From Luteimonas vadosa (GTDB taxonomy: Bacteria > Pseudomonadota > Gammaproteobacteria > Xanthomonadales > Xanthomonadaceae), in assembly GCF_039543545.1 (NCBI RefSeq), contig NZ_BAABJY010000002.1, positions 1-64,000 on the forward strand: a stretch of DNA of 64,000 bases. Reading direction: 5' to 3'. The notes under the pieces were generated by a model. That model had not been told where the DNA came from. It saw only the letters and a program-made list of their open reading frames with translations, and ran no database searches. The position numbers and the translations under genes are program-made. Shown here in pieces: positions 52,268-61,576 of the stretch; the stretch's first letter is position 1; each line of letters starts with the position of its first letter.

Positions 52268-53173
52268 TCATCCCTTGCCGCGGGTCTTGGTCTTGCCGGG
52301 CTTGGCGTTCTTCTCGATGAACTCGATGATCATGTCGGCCACGTCGATGCCGGTCGCCTTCTCGATGCCCTCCAGCCCGGGCGAGGAATTGACCTCCATC
52401 ACCACCGGGCCGTGGTTCGAGCGCAGCAGGTCCACGCCGCAGACGTTCAGCCCCATGGCGCGCGCCGAGCCGACCGCGGTGGCGCGCTCCTGGGGCGTGA
52501 TCTTGATCTGCTTCGCCGACCCGCCGCGGTGCAGGTTGGAGCGGAAGTCGCCTTCCTTTCCGCGGCGCATCATGGCCGCGACGACCTTGTCGCCGATCAC
52601 CAGGCAACGGATGTCCTCGCCCTTGGCTTCCTTGACGAACTCCTGCACGAGGATGTTGGTGTTCACGCCGCCGAAGGCCTGGATGATGCTTTCCGCCGCG
52701 CGCGGCGTTTCGCCCAGCACCACGCCGATGCCCTGCGTGCCCTCGAGCAGCTTGATCACCACCGGCGCGCCGCCGATGATGTTGAGCAGGTCCTCGGCAT
52801 TCGACGTCTTGTGCGCGAACACCGTCACCGGCAGGCCGATGCCCTTGCGCGACAGCAGCTGCAGGCTGCGCAGCTTGTCGCGCGAGCGGGAAATCCCCAC
52901 CGACTCGTTGACCGAGTAGACGCCCATCATCTCGAACTGCCGCACCACCGCGGTGCCGAAGAACGTGACCGACGCGCCGATGCGCGGGATCACCGCATCG
53001 AACCCCTCCAGGGTCCTGCCCTGGTAGTGCACTTCGGGCCGGTGCGACGCGATGTCGAGGTAGCAGCGGATGTGGTTGATCGCCTCGATCTCGTGGCCGC
53101 GATTGCGGGCGGCCTCGAGCAGGCGCTCGTGGGAGTACAGGCCGGCGTTGCGGCACAGCAATGCGATCTTCAT
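52268..53173 (-). CDS. rimK: RimK, ATP-grasp alpha-L-glutamate ligase
   Basis: This 301-residue ligase adds glutamates to ribosomal protein S6 (RpsF) in known systems. ATP-grasp signs are IPRIGASVTFFGTAVVRQFE, VIKLLEGTQGIGVVL, LVQEFVKEAKGEDIRCLVIG and MEVNSSPGLEGIEKATG. A C-terminal Lys-rich tail (KNAKPGKTKTRGKG) is longer than usual. ATG 53171-53173 overlaps the protease gene stop by four bases. Confidence 0.95.
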   Translation of the reverse strand: MKIALLCRNAGLYSHERLLEAARNRGHEIEAINHIRCYLDIASHRPEVHYQGRTLEGFDAVIPRIGASVTFFGTAVVRQFEMMGVYSVNESVGISRSRDKLRSLQLLSRKGIGLPVTVFAHKTSNAEDLLNIIGGAPVVIKLLEGTQGIGVVLGETPRAAESIIQAFGGVNTNILVQEFVKEAKGEDIRCLVIGDKVVAAMMRRGKEGDFRSNLHRGGSAKQIKITPQERATAVGSARAMGLNVCGVDLLRSNHGPVVMEVNSSPGLEGIEKATGIDVADMIIEFIEKNAKPGKTKTRGKG

Positions 53174-53712
53174 GCAAACCTCGGGGTATTCGGAGTGGTC
53201 CGCGCGGGCGCGGGATTGCGGGCGACGGACCCGGGGCGTCGTTCGGACTGCCGGTAGGAGCGCCCGGGATCGACCAGGAACCGCCGGCGCAGGGCTTCGC
53301 GGCCGAGCAGCATGCGGAAGCCCATCTGGTCGCGGTCGGCGAGGGTGAGCTCGATCGGCCATCGTGTCGCGCCAACCGCGACATCGACCAGGATGACGAA
53401 GCGGCGATCGCGCTGGCCGTTGGAACTGGTGATGACGCGTTCGTCGTGGATGTCGGCGACGCAGCGCACTTCCGGCGTCTTGCGCCGTTGCAGCGGATGC
53501 AGGCGGAACTCGACGCGCCGCACGCCGTCGGCGATGAACTCCCGGATGTGGAAGGCATGGATCGCGGAAGTGCGTGCGCCGGTGTCGATCTTGGCCTTGA
53601 TCGGCTGGTCGAGCAGCCCCGGCAAGTGGACCCATTCACGCCACCCGATGGTCGGGCGCGGCGGTTTGGCGGCCGCCCGGACTGCCTTCTGCGCGTGCTT
53701 GCCAGCGGTCAC
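53170..53712 (-). CDS. RimK-associated zinc/aspartic-type protease
   Basis: This protein of about 180 residues belongs to the family of retropepsin-like proteases found beside rimK. Signs are IGWREWVHLPGLLDQPIKAKIDTGARTSAIHA (catalytic D-T-G, split over two stretches) and FRMLLGREALRRRFLVDPG. No ATG gives a family-like N-terminus; a GTG at 53710-53712 fits best, though the frame is open to 53886. It overlaps rimK. Confidence 0.75.
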   Translation of the reverse strand: MTAGKHAQKAVRAAAKPPRPTIGWREWVHLPGLLDQPIKAKIDTGARTSAIHAFHIREFIADGVRRVEFRLHPLQRRKTPEVRCVADIHDERVITSSNGQRDRRFVILVDVAVGATRWPIELTLADRDQMGFRMLLGREALRRRFLVDPGRSYRQSERRPGSVARNPAPARTTPNTPRFA

Positions 53713-54011
53713 GACGCACGACCGCGCGCGATGCAACGAGCTTGGTCGATCGGCGGTTCGGCATGGGCGAGCATCGCTGGCCAGCATGACCCAAGCCCGG
53801 CGACCCCGCAAGCCGATGCAAGGGCCTGAAGCCGTCGATGCGCGGCGAATCCCCGGGCGGCCGCGGCCACCACGGCGTTGCTGCACACGGGATGGATCGA
53901 TGGGGCTTGAGGATCGCAGGGCGGGTCGAGGCCCGGCACGGACCGGGCGCCGCTGGCATCAGTGGCGACGACGCAGCGGATCGTCGACCCACCCTGCGGG
54001 ATGACCGGGCA
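53713..54011. other. Intergenic, no gene
   Basis: About 300 bp with no convincing ORF. A GC-rich hairpin, GCCCGG (53931-53936) / CCGGGC (53943-53948), lies downstream of the small-protein gene at 54012 on the - strand and could act as a terminator for the TIR/SLOG operon. Confidence 0.3.
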
Positions 54012-54416
54012 TCAGGGATCGTTCTTGATGATCGGGTCGCACGGGATGATGCAGTCACCGTTGCCGCTATCCACGACGTTCATGGTGTACTTGGCCGTCT
54101 CGACCTGGGTGTTCGCATCCACGATGCTGCCCGCATAGTTCCCATTCCCGTTCCACGACAACTGGGCCTGCGTGTCGCCGGTAAAGACGCAGCCCCCGGG
54201 GTCCCGGATGTGGTAACGGCGGTCGGCGTCCAGCTGCAGCGGTGCCGTGTCGCGCCCCTGGCCGACCCGCAACTGGATGCCGCCGGCGCCATCGTCGCCA
54301 CCGGTGTAGCGATAGGCATAGGGCTCTCCGTTGCTGGCATTGACGTTGACCCAGCCGGGTGCGCTTTGCGAGCTGTTGCGGATGTCGAGGTGGATGACGG
54401 GGGTGGCGTTTGGCAT
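54012..54416 (-). CDS. Small protein of unknown function in the TIR/SLOG cluster
   Basis: This 134-residue protein has no signal or membrane segment. It is beta-rich with many Gly, Asn and Asp: IHLDIRNSSQSAPGWVNVNA, YAYRYTGGDDGAGGIQLRVG, RRYHIRDPGGCVFTGDTQAQLSWNGNGNYAG, and a C-terminal GDCIIPCDPIIKNDP with two Cys. I do not recognise the family. ATG at 54414-54416. It is the third gene of a run with a TIR and a SLOG-type protein, 75 bp after the TIR gene. It may be an effector or sensor partner; inference only. Confidence 0.55.
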   Translation of the reverse strand: MPNATPVIHLDIRNSSQSAPGWVNVNASNGEPYAYRYTGGDDGAGGIQLRVGQGRDTAPLQLDADRRYHIRDPGGCVFTGDTQAQLSWNGNGNYAGSIVDANTQVETAKYTMNVVDSGNGDCIIPCDPIIKNDP

Positions 54417-54491
54417 GTCAGTTCTCCTGGGGATGGCCGTTTGGCCGGGGAAGCGGATCCATCAGCCGGGTCCGCTGATGTCGAGCAAGCG

Positions 54492-56570
54492 TCACCGCGC
54501 CGCAACGGGTGCGATGTCGGCGAACGGGTGCAGGGGGACGTATCCGGCGGCGTCGAGCCGCCGTCGGGTCGCGACGGCCTTTTCCTGGGCGCCGAGGGCG
54601 ACCTGGGCGCGCAACAGAGGCTCCAGGCGCAGGAAGGGGACTGGACCCCGGCGGTCGGGCTGCTCCAGCAAGTGCGTGGCCTCCGTCCAGGAGCGGACGC
54701 CATCGGCGCGATTGCCGCTCGATGCGTCGATGTCGCCCTGGAGGAGGCGGGTGCGCGCCAGCCACAGGCGGAGGTCTTCGTTCTGGCGTGCGCGCCACGC
54801 CGGCTCGATGAGCGCGAGCGCGCCGGCGACGTGCCCGCGCGCGGCGCGCAGGTCGCCCCGGCCCAGCGCCAGCTGGGCACGCAGGTGGCGCGTCCGCGCG
54901 AGCCAGACCACCAGGCGCTCCTTCTCCGGCTCGGCCGCAAGCGCGGCGACGAAGATCCTTTCGGCCTGGGCCGCCTCCTCCTCGGCCAGGGGCGCAGCGT
55001 CGTCCGTCGCGAGGCGGGAACGCCACCAATGGCAAGCCCCGAGCCAGGTCCGCCATGCGTTGTTGGCGGGGTCCTGTGCCGCGAGCGCGGCGGCGACCGG
55101 CAGCGTTGTGGCGGTCAGGGAACGCGCGTCCTCCAGCTTGCCTCGCTGGGCCAGAGCATCCACGAGCAAGAGGCGCGCGCGGACGAGGTAATCGCGCCAG
55201 ACGGCGTTGTCCGGTTCCTCGGCGGCGTTCCGCTGCAGGACGTCCACCTGCTCGGCGAAATAGTCTTCGGCTGAATCCAGCTGGCCCCGGGCCAGGGCCA
55301 GGGTTCCCAGCCAGGACATCGCATCTGCGGCTTCCGACCGCAGCGGAAGGTCGCCGGGCCGCTGGCCGATCCAGTCGCGGTAGAGCGAGATGGCCGCGCG
55401 CATGCTGCGCTCGGCCTGGACGTATCGCCCGCGCTGCTCATCCATCACGGCGAGGTTGTGGAGGGCGTAGGCCTGTTCTTTCTGCCAGGCGAAGTTGCCG
55501 CGGTCCATCGCGGCGACCCGCATGGCGCTGTCGTGGTACTTCCGTAGCCAGGCATCGGCTGCACCGTACTTGCCCTGCTGGAAGGCGACGAAGCCGAGCC
55601 AGAACTCCGCCTGGGCCAGGTCGAACAGCCGCTGCCCGTTCCCCGGGTCGCGCGCCTGCAACGCGGTGCTGCGTGCATGGGCTTCGCGGAACGCGGCCGT
55701 CGCCTCGTCGTGGTTGCCCTCGTCGAGGCGCACCTGGCCGATGCCGGTGAGCGATCGGGCCTGCTCCTCCAGCGTGCGATCGCTGAGGTCGCGCGGATCC
55801 AGCGTGGCGAAGTAGACGGTGGCCTTGTCGTCCACCGTGCGCATCAGGTCGAGCCGGCCCACCGTGGTCAGCTTCTCGCGCAGGTCGCCCAGCATGAAGC
55901 CGAGGATGTCCTCGGCCTGGGCCTGCCGGCGTTGCGCGTCGTTGCGGGCGACGTGGGCGGTGACCGCCAGGCCGATGGCAAGGGTCATGCCGGCGAGCGA
56001 AGCGACGGCTACCTGCACCAGCCGGCGTTGCTTGCGTTGCGCCTCGCGTTGCGCCAGTTGGTCGAAACCGACGCCCAGCAGGCCGGCCACCAGCTTGAGG
56101 AAGGCGCGCTTCCGGCCATCGCCCTCCGGACGGGCATCGGCGGCCAGGGGTTCGACCGGCTGGCCGTCTTCGCCCGGCGCCGTCAGGGCCGGCGGGAAGC
56201 AGCCGCCATCGTCGATGCAGCCGGGTTCGCCGCCGACCACGAATGCGTAGATGCGCTCGCCCCGGCCGCTGGCACGGAAGGCCTCGACCTCGGCATTGAC
56301 CCAGCGCGAGGCGGCGGCGGCGGGCGAGCAGATGACGATCAAGGCGTCGGACTCGGCCAGCGCGTCCTGGATGGTGGCGCTCAGGTCGCTGGCGGCGGTC
56401 AGCTCGTCGCGGTCCCGGAAGAAAGCGCCCAACCTCGCACCGATCTTGCCCTGGCCGGTTTGCCGCCCCACCAGGCGCGGTGGCACGCGATAGGTTTCCA
56501 GGCGCTTGAACAGCCACGTGGCCCATGCCTCGTCGGCGTGGCTGTAGCTGATGAAGGCCCGGTAGCGCAC
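54492..56570 (-). CDS. TIR-TM-TPR protein
   Basis: This protein of about 692 residues has a TIR domain at about 1-115: YRAFISYSHADEAWATWLFKRLE, FFRDRDELTAASDLSATIQ, LIVICSPAAAASRWVNAEVE. The Glu in SRWVNAEVE (about 94) fits the catalytic Glu of TIR NADases. A membrane helix follows (about 184-206), then TPR-type repeats through to the C-terminus. TIR proteins signal or deplete NAD in bacterial immunity. I took a GTG start at 56568-56570 with GGGGAG upstream; upstream codons are not family-like. It is 107 bp downstream of the SLOG gene. Confidence 0.85.
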   Translation of the reverse strand: MRYRAFISYSHADEAWATWLFKRLETYRVPPRLVGRQTGQGKIGARLGAFFRDRDELTAASDLSATIQDALAESDALIVICSPAAAASRWVNAEVEAFRASGRGERIYAFVVGGEPGCIDDGGCFPPALTAPGEDGQPVEPLAADARPEGDGRKRAFLKLVAGLLGVGFDQLAQREAQRKQRRLVQVAVASLAGMTLAIGLAVTAHVARNDAQRRQAQAEDILGFMLGDLREKLTTVGRLDLMRTVDDKATVYFATLDPRDLSDRTLEEQARSLTGIGQVRLDEGNHDEATAAFREAHARSTALQARDPGNGQRLFDLAQAEFWLGFVAFQQGKYGAADAWLRKYHDSAMRVAAMDRGNFAWQKEQAYALHNLAVMDEQRGRYVQAERSMRAAISLYRDWIGQRPGDLPLRSEAADAMSWLGTLALARGQLDSAEDYFAEQVDVLQRNAAEEPDNAVWRDYLVRARLLLVDALAQRGKLEDARSLTATTLPVAAALAAQDPANNAWRTWLGACHWWRSRLATDDAAPLAEEEAAQAERIFVAALAAEPEKERLVVWLARTRHLRAQLALGRGDLRAARGHVAGALALIEPAWRARQNEDLRLWLARTRLLQGDIDASSGNRADGVRSWTEATHLLEQPDRRGPVPFLRLEPLLRAQVALGAQEKAVATRRRLDAAGYVPLHPFADIAPVAAR

Positions 56571-56677
56571 GTCCGCTCCCCAATGGCGTCCATGGACTCG
56601 GACACGTGCGGAAACAACGCGGGGAGCCGCCGGGATCGGCCAAACCGCCCGGCGTCCCGGCCCCCGGGACCGAAGGC

Positions 56678-58378
56678 CTATCCGCCCAGGCGGGTATGTT
56701 CCAGCGGGCGTTCGCGGTGCATCAGCGTCCACTCGGCATGTTCGGCCAGGGCGGCTTCGCCAAGCACCCGCAGGATCTCGCGCTTTTCCTCCACCGTCGT
56801 GGCCGTGTCCAGGCGCCGCCGGGCGCCGCCGTAGATCCGTTCCATGAAGCGGTATTGCTTGACCAGTTCCTTGTCGGCCTTCTTGTGGGCGTAGGCCTCG
56901 TGCACGCCGGCGCCGACCGACAGCAGCCCCATCGCCACGACCAGGACGGTCTTGGTGTCATGGCCCCATTGGTGGGCGAACAGCGCCAGGATGACGCTGA
57001 TCCCGATGCCCAGCGCCAGGCTGGCGTGACCCAGGAACTCCGCTTGCCTGTGGTGCCGCGCCCGCTTGGCGGCGGTGACCGTGAAGTAGCGCAGCTGGCC
57101 ATCGCTGCGCGACGTGCCGATCCATTCGTCGATGACCGCGTCGACCTCGGGTTCGGCCGCCCGCATGGGCGCAAGCAGTCCCTCCAGGTTGGCGGCGCGC
57201 ATGACGTTGCGGATCCAGCCCAGTTCGACGTCCTGCTCCTGCATGAAGTTCTCGTTGGCGTGGGAGGGGTTGGCGATGTCGACCACCCCGGAGCGTCGCC
57301 AATAGGACTGCACCCGCAAACCTTCGGCGAGCGCGCGGTAATCGAGGTACTTGCGATGCCATTCGCGGCGCCTGGCCAGCATCGCCAGGATGACGCCCGC
57401 GCCGAACAGCAGCAGGTAGAGGTAGATCATCGCGTCCTGGGAATGCACGTGCGCATACAGGATGAAGGCCGCGCCGGTGGCGGCGGCCAGCACGTAGGTC
57501 ACCCGCAACACGCGCGCCACGCGCTGCTGGTACGTGCGGGCCATCCAGTCGGCGGCCATGAACAGGCGGTGGATGGGGCAGCCGGGCGCCTGTCCGGAGC
57601 GCCGGCGCTCCTGGTCGATCTCATCGGCGTACTTGTCGATGTCGGCATTGAAGTCGGCCTGGTTCCGGAACATGCGATCGAAGGCCTCCGGCACCGCATC
57701 GCCGGTGTGCACCCCGTCGCGCGAGGTCAGCCAGCGAGGCTCCGTGTTGTCCTGCTGCGGCGCGACGCGCCGGGAGACGGGGATGTGGCGGACCAGGGTG
57801 TTCTCGTCGATGCCCAGCAGGTTGAGCGCGGCCGGTCGGTGCGAGATCTGCCCCGGCAGGTCGCCGTGCAGGTGGAACCGCACGACGTGCGACGTGCCAC
57901 CGAGCGATTCCTGGTCGCGACCGTCCCAGAGCGCGAGCAGCACGTGGCAGTGCCGGGAAACGAAGAACCCGGCCTCCGCGTACTGCCGGTCGCGCGCCGC
58001 GCCGGGGACGGCGGGCGAGCCGAGCCCATCCTCGTGCAAGGGCAGCACCAGCACTTCGGCGCGCGCAAGGCGCTGTTCGAATCGTTCCCGCGCGCCGGGC
58101 TCGTCGAAATCCTCCCGGTAGAGCTCGACCGGCAGCGGCAGCGGCGCGATGACGCGCAGGCCGAGTTCGAAGGCGACATCGGCCACCAAGCCGTCCGCGC
58201 CTTCGGCCAGGGGCGAGAGCAGGAGCAGGGGCGTCTCGGGATAGCGCGCCTGCAGGTCGAGGAAGAACGCGCGGACCTGCTCCTTCACCCGGTCGATGTC
58301 CGCGTCGCGGAGCTTGCGGTGTCCGGTGACGCCGACGACGAGGTGCGTGGTCGATGGGGTGTCGGGTTGCTCGGGCAT
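56678..58378 (-). CDS. SLOG-like domain protein with four membrane helices
   Basis: This protein of about 566 residues has an N-terminal Rossmann-like domain: VVGVTGHRKLRD (about 15-24), SPLAEGADGLVADVAFELGL, PLPVELYREDF, YAEAGFFVSRHCHVLLALWDG and GGTSHVVRF. This is the nucleotide-ligand-binding pattern of the SLOG superfamily. Two membrane hairpins follow (about 290-335 and 452-492), with a conserved cytoplasmic segment YLDYRALAEGLRVQSYWR between them. It resembles SLOG-SLATT type pore proteins. ATG at 58376-58378. It is the first gene of the TIR cluster. Confidence 0.75.
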   Translation of the reverse strand: MPEQPDTPSTTHLVVGVTGHRKLRDADIDRVKEQVRAFFLDLQARYPETPLLLLSPLAEGADGLVADVAFELGLRVIAPLPLPVELYREDFDEPGARERFEQRLARAEVLVLPLHEDGLGSPAVPGAARDRQYAEAGFFVSRHCHVLLALWDGRDQESLGGTSHVVRFHLHGDLPGQISHRPAALNLLGIDENTLVRHIPVSRRVAPQQDNTEPRWLTSRDGVHTGDAVPEAFDRMFRNQADFNADIDKYADEIDQERRRSGQAPGCPIHRLFMAADWMARTYQQRVARVLRVTYVLAAATGAAFILYAHVHSQDAMIYLYLLLFGAGVILAMLARRREWHRKYLDYRALAEGLRVQSYWRRSGVVDIANPSHANENFMQEQDVELGWIRNVMRAANLEGLLAPMRAAEPEVDAVIDEWIGTSRSDGQLRYFTVTAAKRARHHRQAEFLGHASLALGIGISVILALFAHQWGHDTKTVLVVAMGLLSVGAGVHEAYAHKKADKELVKQYRFMERIYGGARRRLDTATTVEEKREILRVLGEAALAEHAEWTLMHRERPLEHTRLGG

Positions 58379-58654
58379 GCTTTCCTCGCGGTCGGGGACG
58401 TATCGGGCGTCGCGGCGCCACCGACGGCCCGTCGACGCGGCCGCCCGCATCCGCCGCAAGGCACGTGCGGGCGGGTCGCGATGCCTCTCGGGCAACGATG
58501 ATGGCACAGGGCGAACGCCGCACCATGGCTGGACGTGCCCGCGCGAACGCCGATCGGGGAAACGTCAACGACGCGTCGGATCGGCCAGCGCCTTGGCCTG
58601 CGGCTGGCATTCGGGCGAGAATGCAGGCCTCCTTCCAGCCTGCCTGCGGACCCG

Positions 58655-59125
58655 ATGCCCAAGAAGAAGAAGATCGAAGCGCGCCTGTCACCGATCCATG
58701 GCAATGGCGTGTTCGCGACCGACCGGATCGCCAAGGGCGAACGCATCATCCGTTACAAGGGCAAGCTGCGCAGCCACGACGAGGTCGACGAGGAATACGG
58801 GGAAGTCGACGAGGACGGGCATACCTTCCTGTTCACGCTCAACGACGACTACGTCGTCGACGCCAACGTCAAGGGCAACATCGCGCGGTGGATCAACCAC
58901 AGCTGCGATCCCAACTGCGAGGCCGAGATCGAGGAGCACGACAGCAACCGGCGCAAGGACAAGGTCTACATCCAGGCACTGCGCGACATCGCGCCCGGCG
59001 AGGAGTTGACCTACAACTACGGCATCACCCTCGACGAGCGCCACACGCCGAAGCTCAAGAAGCTGTGGGGTTGCCGTTGCGGCGCCAGAAACTGCTCCGG
59101 GACGATGCTGCAGCCGAAGCGCTGA
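58655..59125 (+). CDS. SET-domain lysine methyltransferase
   Basis: This 156-residue protein has a compact SET domain: GNGVFATDRIAKGERIIRYKG, the pseudo-knot motifs WINHSCDPNCEAEI and GEELTYNYG, and a post-SET-like Cys cluster (CRCGARNCSG) that would bind zinc with the upstream NHSCDPNC. It uses S-adenosylmethionine to methylate lysine. I chose ATG 58655; a longer frame lacks similarity. Bacterial SET proteins of this type exist but substrates are rarely known. Confidence 0.9.
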   Translation: MPKKKKIEARLSPIHGNGVFATDRIAKGERIIRYKGKLRSHDEVDEEYGEVDEDGHTFLFTLNDDYVVDANVKGNIARWINHSCDPNCEAEIEEHDSNRRKDKVYIQALRDIAPGEELTYNYGITLDERHTPKLKKLWGCRCGARNCSGTMLQPKR

Positions 59126-59280
59126 TCGCAGGGCGCATCCGGCGAGCGCAGCCGTACATGCCGCAGGACCCGGGATGCAGCAGCGCGCCGCGGGGTTGCA
59201 ACGGGCGTCCATGACTTACGACAGGCGCGCCCCCGGGGGGCATCCGCCAAGCTGCGCGCATCCCACGTTGGACCCCCCCG

Positions 59281-61548
59281 ATGCCGCCAACCCGGAACGC
59301 CACGATCCCGGCCCTGCTCCTGCTCGCATCGATGGCGATGCCTGCGGATGCCGTGGAGATCGACGGCCGCATCGCTGAAGGCGAGTGGGCGGGCGCCCGC
59401 CATGTCACCGACTTCCGCCTGACGCAGCCGCTCAGCCGCGAGCCCGCGACCCTGGCGACCGAGGCATGGATCCTCGCGACCGAGGAGGGGCTGGCCATCG
59501 CGTTCCGCAATGCGCAGCCGGCGGGCGTCCCCCGCAACCGCCAGCGCGGCCAGCGCGACCGCACCGGCGCGGTGGACCGCGTGAACGCCTACATCGACTT
59601 CGATGGCGACGGTCGCACCGGCTACAACTTCACCTTGTCGCTGTCGGACAGCATCAGCGACAGCACCATCACCAACGAGAACCGCTTCAGCGACGACTGG
59701 GACGGCATCTGGACGCACGCGGTGACCGAGGATGCGGACGGCTGGTCGGCCGAGATGCTGATTCCCTGGCACGTGGCGACCATGCGGCGGGCGGCCGACG
59801 GCCGCAGGACGCTGGGCATCGGCCTGGACCGGGTCGTCAGCGAAACCGGCGAGCGCTTTTCGTGGCCCGCCGTCGGATTCAACGAGGCGCGTTTCCTCAG
59901 CGTGCTGGAGCGCGTGGAGGTGCCGGCCTACAGCCAGTCGCTGCTGGCGGTCACGCCCTACGTGGTCGGCGTCCACGACAACGTCGCCGGCAGCAGCGAC
60001 TTCGACGCGGGTGCCGACGTCTTCTGGAAGCCGCACGGCCGCTTCCAGCTCAGCGGCACCCTCAATCCCGACTTCGGCCAGGTCGAAAGCGACGAGCTGG
60101 TCGTCAACTTCAGCGCGACGGAAACTTTCTTCAGCGACAAGCGCCCGTTCTTCACCGAGAACCAGGGGTTCTTCGACGTGCCGTTCGGCTCCCTCAATCA
60201 GGTCAACCGGCTGGTCTACACGCGCCGGGTGGGCGCGCCCGCGGACGATGGCAATGGCGCGGGCGACGTGCGCGCCGCGGCCAAGTTGAACGGCAGCCTG
60301 GGCGCCTTCAACTACGGCATCTTCGCGGCGGTCGAGGGCGAGGAGGCGGGAAGGGATTTCTACGCGGTGCGCGGAACGCGGGACTTTGACCTCGGCGGAT
60401 TCGGCAGTCACGGGCTCGGGGCGATGGTCACCCGCGTCGTGCGTCCATGGCTCGACCGCACCGCCAACGTCTACGAACTCGACCATCGCTGGGCGAGCGC
60501 GCCGTGGAACGTGCGCACGACGGTGGTGGCCAGCGACATCGAACAGGCAGGGACCGACATCCGGGACAGCGGCGCCCAGGTCATCGTCGACCGGGACGAT
60601 GGCGGCGCCTGGCGCCAGCAGCTCTATGCCCTCCATCTGGGCCGCGACCTGCAGCTCAACGACTTCGGCTTCCTTGAGCGCAACGACTTCAACTACCTGC
60701 GGTACGAGCTGGGCCACCGCATCACCTCCCTGCCGGAGGACTCACCCTACTCGGGCCACCAGTGGCGCTTCGCCGGATCCACCCGCTACAACGACCGGGG
60801 TGACCTGCTTGCGAACGCCGTTTCCGTCAACCGGAGCAGCGAGCGCCGAGACGGGGGCAACAGTTTCTTCGACGTGGCGGTGTTCGGCGCCGGCAAGGAC
60901 GACCGGATTACGCGCGGCAACGGCATCGTCGAGGTGCCGGAGAAACTCTATGCCTTCTACGAGCGGTACCGGCCCCGGCGCGGGCACTGGAGCCTGTACG
61001 GCAATGCGCGTTACGCCGCGGAAGGGCTCGACGGCGCGGACGCCGGTTCGCTGGCGGTGTACGTCCAACCGACCTTCCACTTCAACGATTCCCTGACCTT
61101 CAATGCCGGCATGCAGTTCCGGCACAACCCCGACTGGCTGCTGTGGCGGGGCGGGAACCTGCTGGGTAGCTACCGCGCGAACCAGCTGTACCTCAATGCC
61201 GGAGCTACCTGGTTGATCGACGATCGGCAGGAGCTGCGCGTGCGGCTCGAGGCCATCGGCCTGGACGCGGAGGCGCGACAGGCCTGGCGCGTGGCCGAGG
61301 ACGGCACGCCGGTCGCGGTCGACGAGGCGATCCCCGACTTCGCGCTGCGCAACCTGGGCTTCCAGATCCGCTACCGCTACGAGCTCGCGCCGCTATCCCA
61401 CCTCTACATCGCCTACGTGCGGGGTGGGGCGCTGTTCGAGCAGTCGGTGGGCGGGAGGTTCAGCGCGATCGACCAGTTCAGCGATGCCTTCGACCTGCGC
61501 GACGACGAACAGCTCCTGGTCAAGCTGGCGTACCGGTTCGAGATCTAG
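59281..61548 (+). CDS. DUF5916-type outer-membrane beta-barrel with CBM9-like domain
   Basis: This 755-residue protein has a signal peptide (cleavage near ADAVEI), a CBM9-like N-terminal domain (about 24-190: IDGRIAEGEWAGA ... DFDGDGRTGYNF ... WSAEMLIPWHV), and then a long barrel region with DFGQVESDELVVNFSATETFFSDKRPFFTENQGFF (split), characteristic of DUF5916. It ends in a typical barrel strand (LVKLAYRFEI). Outer-membrane location is inferred; the cargo is unknown. ATG at 59281. Confidence 0.9.
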   Translation: MPPTRNATIPALLLLASMAMPADAVEIDGRIAEGEWAGARHVTDFRLTQPLSREPATLATEAWILATEEGLAIAFRNAQPAGVPRNRQRGQRDRTGAVDRVNAYIDFDGDGRTGYNFTLSLSDSISDSTITNENRFSDDWDGIWTHAVTEDADGWSAEMLIPWHVATMRRAADGRRTLGIGLDRVVSETGERFSWPAVGFNEARFLSVLERVEVPAYSQSLLAVTPYVVGVHDNVAGSSDFDAGADVFWKPHGRFQLSGTLNPDFGQVESDELVVNFSATETFFSDKRPFFTENQGFFDVPFGSLNQVNRLVYTRRVGAPADDGNGAGDVRAAAKLNGSLGAFNYGIFAAVEGEEAGRDFYAVRGTRDFDLGGFGSHGLGAMVTRVVRPWLDRTANVYELDHRWASAPWNVRTTVVASDIEQAGTDIRDSGAQVIVDRDDGGAWRQQLYALHLGRDLQLNDFGFLERNDFNYLRYELGHRITSLPEDSPYSGHQWRFAGSTRYNDRGDLLANAVSVNRSSERRDGGNSFFDVAVFGAGKDDRITRGNGIVEVPEKLYAFYERYRPRRGHWSLYGNARYAAEGLDGADAGSLAVYVQPTFHFNDSLTFNAGMQFRHNPDWLLWRGGNLLGSYRANQLYLNAGATWLIDDRQELRVRLEAIGLDAEARQAWRVAEDGTPVAVDEAIPDFALRNLGFQIRYRYELAPLSHLYIAYVRGGALFEQSVGGRFSAIDQFSDAFDLRDDEQLLVKLAYRFEI

Positions 61549-61576
61549 CCGCCGGACCGGGTGGGCGCCGGCGCAC

